Below are positions 56,670 through 61,432 of a stretch of 61,432 nucleotides of DNA, piece after piece. The DNA lies in NCBI GenBank assembly GCA_007693835.1, contig RECW01000064.1, positions 1 to 61,432 on the forward strand, read 5' to 3'. The stretch is from Paracoccaceae bacterium (GTDB lineage: Bacteria > Pseudomonadota > Alphaproteobacteria > Rhodobacterales > Rhodobacteraceae). The first letter of the stretch is position 1, and every line of letters starts with the position of its first letter. The notes under the pieces were generated by a model. It did no database searches. It was given only the letters and a program-made list of their open reading frames with translations, and had not been told where the DNA came from. The position numbers were made by a program, and so were the translations under genes.

Positions 56670-57848
56670 ATGGGACCCTGGGGCGCGCTGGCGCTGCTGT
56701 TTTCGGTGCGGGCGACGATGGCCTTCCAGTTCCAGTCGGTCGCCTCGGTCGGGCCGACGCTGCTGGCCGCGGGCGCCATAGGGCTGGCCGATCTCGGCGT
56801 TCTGGTCGGGCTCTACTATGCGCCGGGAGCGGCGGTGGCGCTGCCGGGCGGCGCGGCGGCGGCGCGGTGGGGCGACCGGGCGACGATCCTTGGCGGACTC
56901 GCGCTGATGGCCTTGGGCGGCGCCGTCATGGCGGCGTTCCCGGCTTGGGAGGCGCAGGTGGCGGGGCGCGTCGTGTCAGGCGTCGGCGGCGCCGTGATGA
57001 ACGTGCTGATGTCGAAGATGGTCGCCGACCGTTTCGCGGCGAAGGACCTGTCGCTCGCGATGGGGCTGTTCGTCAACTCGTGGCCCGTCGGGATCGCCGT
57101 CTGCCTGCTCGTCGCGCCTGCGGTGGCCGAGGCGGGCGGCGCGGCCGCGGCCTACTGGACGGCGACAGGTCTCGTCGTGGCCGGTCTGGCGGCCATCGCG
57201 GCGCTGATCCCGCCGACCGAAGGCGCGGCGACCGGGCCTGCGTGGCGCCCGCCGCGGGGGCGGCTGCTGTGGGCGACGCTCGCGGCGGGAGCGTCGTGGG
57301 GCGCCTACAACGGCGCGCTCGGGATGGTTTTCGGCTTCGGACCTGCGATGCTCGCCGAGCGCGGGCTCTCGGCGGTGGCGGCGGGGGCGGCGACGAGCGT
57401 CGCGCTCTGGACCATGGCGGCGGCGATCCCCCTCGGCGGCGCGCTGGCCGACCGGGGGGGGGTGCGGGGCGCGGTGCTGCATGGCGGGTTCGCCGCCTTC
57501 GCGGCGGGGCTTCTGGTCGCCGGGGCGGCGGCGGGGACATGGTTGCCGCCTGCGGTCGCTTTCGGAGCGCTCGGGCTGGCGGGCGGGCTGGCGGCGGGGC
57601 CGTGCATGGGGCTTGCCGGACCGCCGCTGTCGGCGGAGACGCGGGCGGCCGGCATGGGCCTCTTCTTCACCGTCTATTACGTCTGCGTGCTGGCGTCGCC
57701 GCTGCTCGGCGGGTGGGCGGCCGAGGCCGCAGGCGGGGCGGCGGGCGCGTTCTCGGCCGGGGCGGCGCTGCTCGCCGTCGCGGCGGCGACGGCGCTGGCG
57801 AGCCGCCGGCTATGTCGACCCGATAGGGAATGGATAACCGCGCGTTAA
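56670..57848 (+). CDS. MFS transporter (CynX/NimT-like)
   Basis: 392 residues, about 12 spans, very rich in Ala and Gly. First-half loop motif [20 protein letters not shown] precedes the ATG. The pattern VRATMAFQFQSVASVGPTLL recalls the CynX-like group. Substrate unknown. It is divergent from the dehydrogenase gene with only 79 bases between them, so they may be co-regulated. Confidence 0.82.
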   Translation: MGPWGALALLFSVRATMAFQFQSVASVGPTLLAAGAIGLADLGVLVGLYYAPGAAVALPGGAAAARWGDRATILGGLALMALGGAVMAAFPAWEAQVAGRVVSGVGGAVMNVLMSKMVADRFAAKDLSLAMGLFVNSWPVGIAVCLLVAPAVAEAGGAAAAYWTATGLVVAGLAAIAALIPPTEGAATGPAWRPPRGRLLWATLAAGASWGAYNGALGMVFGFGPAMLAERGLSAVAAGAATSVALWTMAAAIPLGGALADRGGVRGAVLHGGFAAFAAGLLVAGAAAGTWLPPAVAFGALGLAGGLAAGPCMGLAGPPLSAETRAAGMGLFFTVYYVCVLASPLLGGWAAEAAGGAAGAFSAGAALLAVAAATALASRRLCRPDREWITAR

Positions 57849-57924
57849 GGCGCTTGTGGGGCGCTCCGCCACGCCCCATAGTGATGGTCACGGTAACGTT
57901 GATGGACCAGGGAGGCGCAGGCGC

Positions 57925-58551
57925 ATGGCGCTTTTCGCGCGACGTCGGAAACTGTCGGTCTGGAGCAAGGCGGCCGCCTTCTTATGGCCGGCGAGCGGCT
58001 TCCGGCGGTCCGGCGTCTACCTCGTGAAGCGGCTCAAGCGCCTGCCCGCGACCCAGCACGCCATCGCGGCCGGCGTCGCCAGCGGGGCGGCCGTGTCCTG
58101 CCTGCCGCTGATCGGGTTCCACTTCCTGCTCGCCTTCGCGCTGGCGTGGGTCGTGCGGGGCAACATGATCGCGGCGGCCTTCGGCACGGCGTTCGGCAAC
58201 CCGCTGACCTTTCCGCTGATCTACGCCACCGCCTACCGCATCGGCGACATCATCCTGACGTTCGGCGCCGTGCCGCACCCGCCGCTCGAAGCCTTCGACC
58301 CCGACGTGCTCTACGCCCAGGGCGAGGCGCTGATGGCCGAGGGCGAGGCGATCATCGCTCGCGGCGTCGAGGCGGAGACGCTGTCCTGGAGCGTGCTGTC
58401 GGAGTTCTGGCCGACGATGAAGGTTTTGCTCGTCGGCGGCGCGCCGCTGGCTTTGACCGTGTTCCTTGTGATCTACGGCCTGATCCGCTTCATCTTCGCA
58501 GGACACGTCCACAGGCGCGAGCGCGCGCCGTCGGCGCAGGTCACCGCCTGA
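57925..58551 (+). CDS. DUF2062 membrane protein
   Basis: 208 residues. The DUF2062 core has SGFRRSGVYLVKRLKRLPATQHAIAAG-type text near the N-terminus, then GAAVSCLPLIGFHFLLA, AFGTAFGNPLTFPLI and a final membrane span (about 170-192). AGGGAGG upstream. Found widely in proteobacteria; no established biochemical role that I can state. It ends 5 bases from the convergent SLC13 gene. Confidence 0.88.
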   Translation: MALFARRRKLSVWSKAAAFLWPASGFRRSGVYLVKRLKRLPATQHAIAAGVASGAAVSCLPLIGFHFLLAFALAWVVRGNMIAAAFGTAFGNPLTFPLIYATAYRIGDIILTFGAVPHPPLEAFDPDVLYAQGEALMAEGEAIIARGVEAETLSWSVLSEFWPTMKVLLVGGAPLALTVFLVIYGLIRFIFAGHVHRRERAPSAQVTA

Positions 58552-58556
58552 GGGCG

Positions 58557-60398
58557 TCAGAGCCCCCATACCCAGACGATCATCGGCACGCCGACGGCGA
58601 CCACGACGATCTCCAGCGGCAGGCCGAGCCGCCAGTAGTCGCCGAACCGGAACCCGCCGGGGCCCAGGATCAGCGTGTTGTTCTGGTGGCCGATCGGCGT
58701 GAGGAAGGCGCACGACGCCCCGATCGCGACCGCCATGAGGAAGGCGTCGCCCGAGGCGCCGAGGGCGTTCGCCGCGCCGAGGGCGATGGGGCACATGACC
58801 GCCGCGGTGGCGGCGTTGTTGACCACGTCCGACAGGAACATGGTCGTGACCATCACCACGCCGAGCGCGAGCAAAGGCCGCCCGTCGCCGATGACCGCGA
58901 TCAGCGTCTCGGCGACAAGCCGGGCGGCGCCGGTCGTCTCCATGGCGCCCGCCACGGGGATGAGCGCGCCGAGCAGCACGACCACGGGCCAGTCGATCGC
59001 CGCATAGACGCTGCGCGGCGGCGTGACCCGAGTCGCCATCATGGCGAGCAACCCGGCCGTGAAGGTCACCGCCGCCGGCGCGAGGCCGGCCGCCGCGGCG
59101 CCGACCGCCGCGGCCATGATGCCGACGGCCCAGAGCATCTTGCCGGCGTCCGGCAGGCGCAGCGCGCGCTCGGCGAGCGGCGCGCAGGCGAAGTCGGCGG
59201 CGAAGGCCGCCAGCGCCTCGGGCGCGCCCTGCATCATCAGCACGTCGCCCTCGGAGAGCCTCACGTCCCGCAACCGCCCCACCGACTGCCGCCCCTCCCG
59301 CGAGACCGCGAGCAGACTGACCCCGTAGCGGGTGCGCAGCAGCGCCCCCTTGGCGGACCTCCCCGCGAGATGCGATCCTGGCAGCACGGCGAACTCCGCG
59401 AGATCCGACGGCTCCGCGCGGCCTCCGTCTCCCCCCTCGCCTTCCTTGCCTTCGGGCTCCACCGCCTCCTCCAGTGTCAGGCCGAGTTTCGAGAGCGCCG
59501 CGGCCAGCGCCTCGGGTTCGGCCTCAAGGACGAGGATGTCTCCCGCGCGCACCCTCCGCTCGCGGCGCGGCGCGCGCAGCCGCACTTCGTTGCGCACGAG
59601 GCCGACGACCTGCGCGTCCGCCTCCGCCAGCGCGTCCTCCACTTCCCGCAGCGTGAGCCCTACCGCCTTGCCATCCTCGCCGACCTTGGCTTCGGTGAAG
59701 TACGCGGCGGTGGAGAAGCCCTCGACGTCCGCTCGCTGGCGGTTGGGCACGAGCCAGCGCGCCGCGACCACCACGAACAGGACCCCCGCCGCCGCGACCG
59801 CCGCGCCGACCGGCGTGAAGTCGAACATGGCGAAGCCGCCGCCCTTCTCGTCCTCGCGGAAGGCCGAGACGATCAGGTTCGGCGGCGTGCCGATCAGCGT
59901 GGTCATGCCGCCGAGGATCGAGCCGAAGGCGAGCGGCATCAGCATCCGCCCCGGCGGCATCTCGAGCTTGCGCGCCATCTGAAGCGCCACCGGCATCAGC
60001 AGCGCGAGCGCGCCGACGTTGTTCATCACGCCCGAGACCAGCGCGGCGAAGGCCGTCAGCACCCCGACCGCCGTCACCGGCCCGAGCCTCGGCGGCAAGA
60101 GGCGCTGCGCCAGCCAGTCGACGGCGCCGGACGTCTGCAGCCCCCGGCTCATCGCCAGCACGCAGGCGACCGTGACGACCGCGGGATGGCCGAAGCCTTC
60201 GAAAGCGTCGGCCGGCGCCACGAGGCCGGTCGCCACCGCGGCGAGCAGCGCGCCGAGGGCCACCATGTCGTGGCGCCACCGCCCCCAGAGGAACATGGCG
60301 AGGGCGCCGACGAGAATCAGGAAGATCGCCGTCTGGTCGGGCGGCAGAGGCAGCGCCGCTTCGAGCGCCGGCGGCAGGCGGAAGGAGAAGTCCGGCAT
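58557..60398 (-). CDS. SLC13/DASS-type anion permease with internal TrkA-C domains
   Basis: 613 residues. Two groups of membrane spans (about 1-225 and 425-613) flank a cytoplasmic insert carrying two RCK_C/TrkA-C-like modules (around 265-305 and 345-390). SLC13-type motifs are visible: VSGVMNNVGALALLMPVA, GTPPNLIVSAF and the repeat DVVNNAATAAVMCPIA. Likely a sodium- or proton-coupled transporter of sulfate or dicarboxylate, gated through the RCK_C modules. The substrate is uncertain. Confidence 0.88.
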   Translation of the reverse strand: MPDFSFRLPPALEAALPLPPDQTAIFLILVGALAMFLWGRWRHDMVALGALLAAVATGLVAPADAFEGFGHPAVVTVACVLAMSRGLQTSGAVDWLAQRLLPPRLGPVTAVGVLTAFAALVSGVMNNVGALALLMPVALQMARKLEMPPGRMLMPLAFGSILGGMTTLIGTPPNLIVSAFREDEKGGGFAMFDFTPVGAAVAAAGVLFVVVAARWLVPNRQRADVEGFSTAAYFTEAKVGEDGKAVGLTLREVEDALAEADAQVVGLVRNEVRLRAPRRERRVRAGDILVLEAEPEALAAALSKLGLTLEEAVEPEGKEGEGGDGGRAEPSDLAEFAVLPGSHLAGRSAKGALLRTRYGVSLLAVSREGRQSVGRLRDVRLSEGDVLMMQGAPEALAAFAADFACAPLAERALRLPDAGKMLWAVGIMAAAVGAAAAGLAPAAVTFTAGLLAMMATRVTPPRSVYAAIDWPVVVLLGALIPVAGAMETTGAARLVAETLIAVIGDGRPLLALGVVMVTTMFLSDVVNNAATAAVMCPIALGAANALGASGDAFLMAVAIGASCAFLTPIGHQNNTLILGPGGFRFGDYWRLGLPLEIVVVAVGVPMIVWVWGL

Positions 60399-60513
60399 GG
60401 GCGGGCTCCGGCGAGACGGGTCGGTTCTGGGCTGGAATCGTATCGTCGCGCAACGCCCCTCGCGCGCCGAAGCGCCCTTGCGCGGCGCGCCGCCGGCCCG
60501 TAGCGCTCACGCC

Positions 60514-61044
60514 ATGACAAGCCTCGCCTACTTCGCCTACGGCTCGAACATGCTCCCCGAGCGGCTGCGCGCGCGGTGCCCCTCGGCGGCGGTCGCCGGC
60601 GCCGCAGCCGCGCCGGGGTTCCGCGTCGCCTTCGCCAAGGACAGCCGGGACGGCTCGGGCAAGGCCACGCTGCTGAACGCCGACAACGCCCAGCCGGGCG
60701 TTCTGTTCCGCTTGGCCGCGGACGAACTCCCGGCGCTCGACGCGGCGGAGGGGGCCGACTATGACCGGGTGGAGATCGCCCTCTCCTGCGGGACGCGCGC
60801 GCTGACCTACATCGCGAAGCGGCCCGATCTGTCTCTGCTCCCCTACGACTGGTATCTGGCGCTCTGCGTCGCGGGCGCGGCGCGGCAGGCGCTCGGCGAG
60901 GCGCTGCTCGGGCGGCTCCGCGCGGAGCCGTGGCGGACCGATCCCCTGCCCGTGCGCCCCTCGCGCCTCATCGCGCTGCGCGCGCTGTCGCAGGCCGGCT
61001 TCGCCGACTGGCGCGGATTGCTGACGGTTCCCGCCGCGCTTTGA
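60514..61044 (+). CDS. Gamma-glutamylcyclotransferase-like protein
   Basis: 176 residues of the GGCT/BtrG fold. Substrate loop FAYGSNML at the N-terminus and probable catalytic Glu in LDAAEGADYDRVEI. Releases 5-oxoproline from gamma-glutamyl compounds in related enzymes. Its stop codon lies within the TTGACA of the ffh promoter. Confidence 0.85.
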   Translation: MTSLAYFAYGSNMLPERLRARCPSAAVAGAAAAPGFRVAFAKDSRDGSGKATLLNADNAQPGVLFRLAADELPALDAAEGADYDRVEIALSCGTRALTYIAKRPDLSLLPYDWYLALCVAGAARQALGEALLGRLRAEPWRTDPLPVRPSRLIALRALSQAGFADWRGLLTVPAAL

Positions 61045-61069
61045 CAACCTGTCGCGCGCGGGGTATGTG
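61041..61069 (+). promoter_or_regulatory. Sigma-70 promoter of ffh
   Basis: TTGACA (61041-61046, consensus -35), 17-base spacer, TATGTG (61064-61069). It predicts a transcript start near 61076 and a leader of about 117 bases. Confidence 0.65.
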
Positions 61070-61078
61070 CCGCGTGTT

Positions 61079-61119
61079 CCGGAAGTGGGTATGCTTCCGG
61101 TCCTCCGCCTGTCGGAGGA
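61079..61119 (+). promoter_or_regulatory. Two tandem hairpins in the ffh leader
   Basis: CCGGAAG (61079-61085) pairs with CTTCCGG (61094-61100). TCCTCCG (61101-61107) pairs with CGGAGGA (61113-61119). The two stems abut with no gap. A third possible stem uses CGTCGG/CCGACG further down. No T-run follows, so these are more likely leader structures than terminators. Confidence 0.5.
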
Positions 61120-61192
61120 TCGCCGTCGGTCAGCGCGTCGCGCCCGCCGACGCCACACTGCTTTGAACGGCGCTGCGCCGGGGGGACCGTCG

Positions 61193-61432
61193 ATGTTCGA
61201 GAGCCTGTCAGAGCGCCTTTCCGGCGTCTTCGACAAGCTGACCAAGCAGGGCGCGCTGTCGGAGGCCGACGTCTCCACCGCGCTCCGCGAGGTTCGCGTC
61301 GCCCTGCTCGACGCCGACGTGGCGCTGCCCGTGGCGCGCGACTTCATCGACCGCGTGCGCGAGAAGGCGACCGGCGCGGCGGTGCTGAAGTCGGTGACGC
61401 CCGGCCAGATGGTCGTGAAGATCGTCCATGAC
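61193..61432 (+). CDS. ffh: Signal recognition particle protein Ffh (3' end outside the window)
   Basis: First 80 codons only. MFESLSERLSGVFDKLTKQG, then LREVRVALLDADVALPVARDF, the conserved N-domain of SRP54/Ffh (with the ALLEADV-like motif), and VTPGQMVVKIVHD. The GTPase and M domains are beyond the window. It binds 4.5S/SRP RNA and signal sequences for co-translational targeting. Confidence 0.95.
   Translation, partial: MFESLSERLSGVFDKLTKQGALSEADVSTALREVRVALLDADVALPVARDFIDRVREKATGAAVLKSVTPGQMVVKIVHD

Overview
The window is GC-rich chromosomal DNA, gene-dense on both strands. It suggests an alphaproteobacterium, probably of the Rhodobacterales. The reasons are a 41-residue L36 protein without the usual zinc cysteines, an hflK-hflC-htrA operon, a VPLPA-CTERM-type surface protein, a TctABC transporter, class III CoA transferases, and many start/stop overlaps (ATGA, TGATG, GTGA). 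The taxonomic call is inference. No rRNA, tRNA, CRISPR array, insertion sequence or prophage was seen.

Layout. 1-5.6 kb: topA (5' end missing), dapA, smpB and a prpE-type acyl-CoA synthetase. 5.7-9.8 kb: a three-gene phosphorelay of a membrane histidine kinase with a degenerate ATPase domain, a receiver-HPt protein, and an NtrC/LuxO-type sigma-54 activator with GSFTGA instead of GAFTGA. 9.8-13.7 kb: two tandem BMP-family binding proteins and their ABC ATPase, with no permease genes. An AT-rich gene for a GIY-YIG nuclease-like protein is fitted between them by overlaps on both sides. 13.7-22 kb: a class III cyclase with metG, an SDR, an MFS carrier, an ABC exporter and an AruH-like aminotransferase. 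22-28.4 kb: hflK-hflC-htrA with a strong promoter and terminator, glutathione reductase, rpiA and a lone receiver.

28.5-34.3 kb holds a compact four-gene operon: a FabI-like reductase, a DUF3141 protein with a PHA-synthase-like Cys-Asp-His triad, a MaoC-phosphotransacetylase fusion and an acetate-kinase-family protein. I consider this the best candidate for an uncharacterised pathway. The genes together suggest a route from a CoA thioester or polyester-related acyl group to an acyl phosphate and ATP. 35.5-42.1 kb: a six-gene operon with an NMT1-like ABC importer, a cytosine-deaminase-like amidohydrolase, a GlcD-like FAD oxidase and an unusual PaaK-like ligase; its substrate is unknown.

42.3-61.4 kb: an atypical RidA, Hsp33, MarR-PncA, an exosortase-type (VPLPA-CTERM) secreted protein converging on a BLUF photoreceptor, tctCBA with an intercistronic hairpin, folD with a CoA transferase, two tandem GMC oxidoreductases preceded by a 46-residue Tat-like small protein, a beta-hydroxyacid dehydrogenase, an MFS carrier, DUF2062, an SLC13/TrkA-C carrier, a gamma-glutamylcyclotransferase-like protein, and the start of ffh behind a good promoter and a structured leader.
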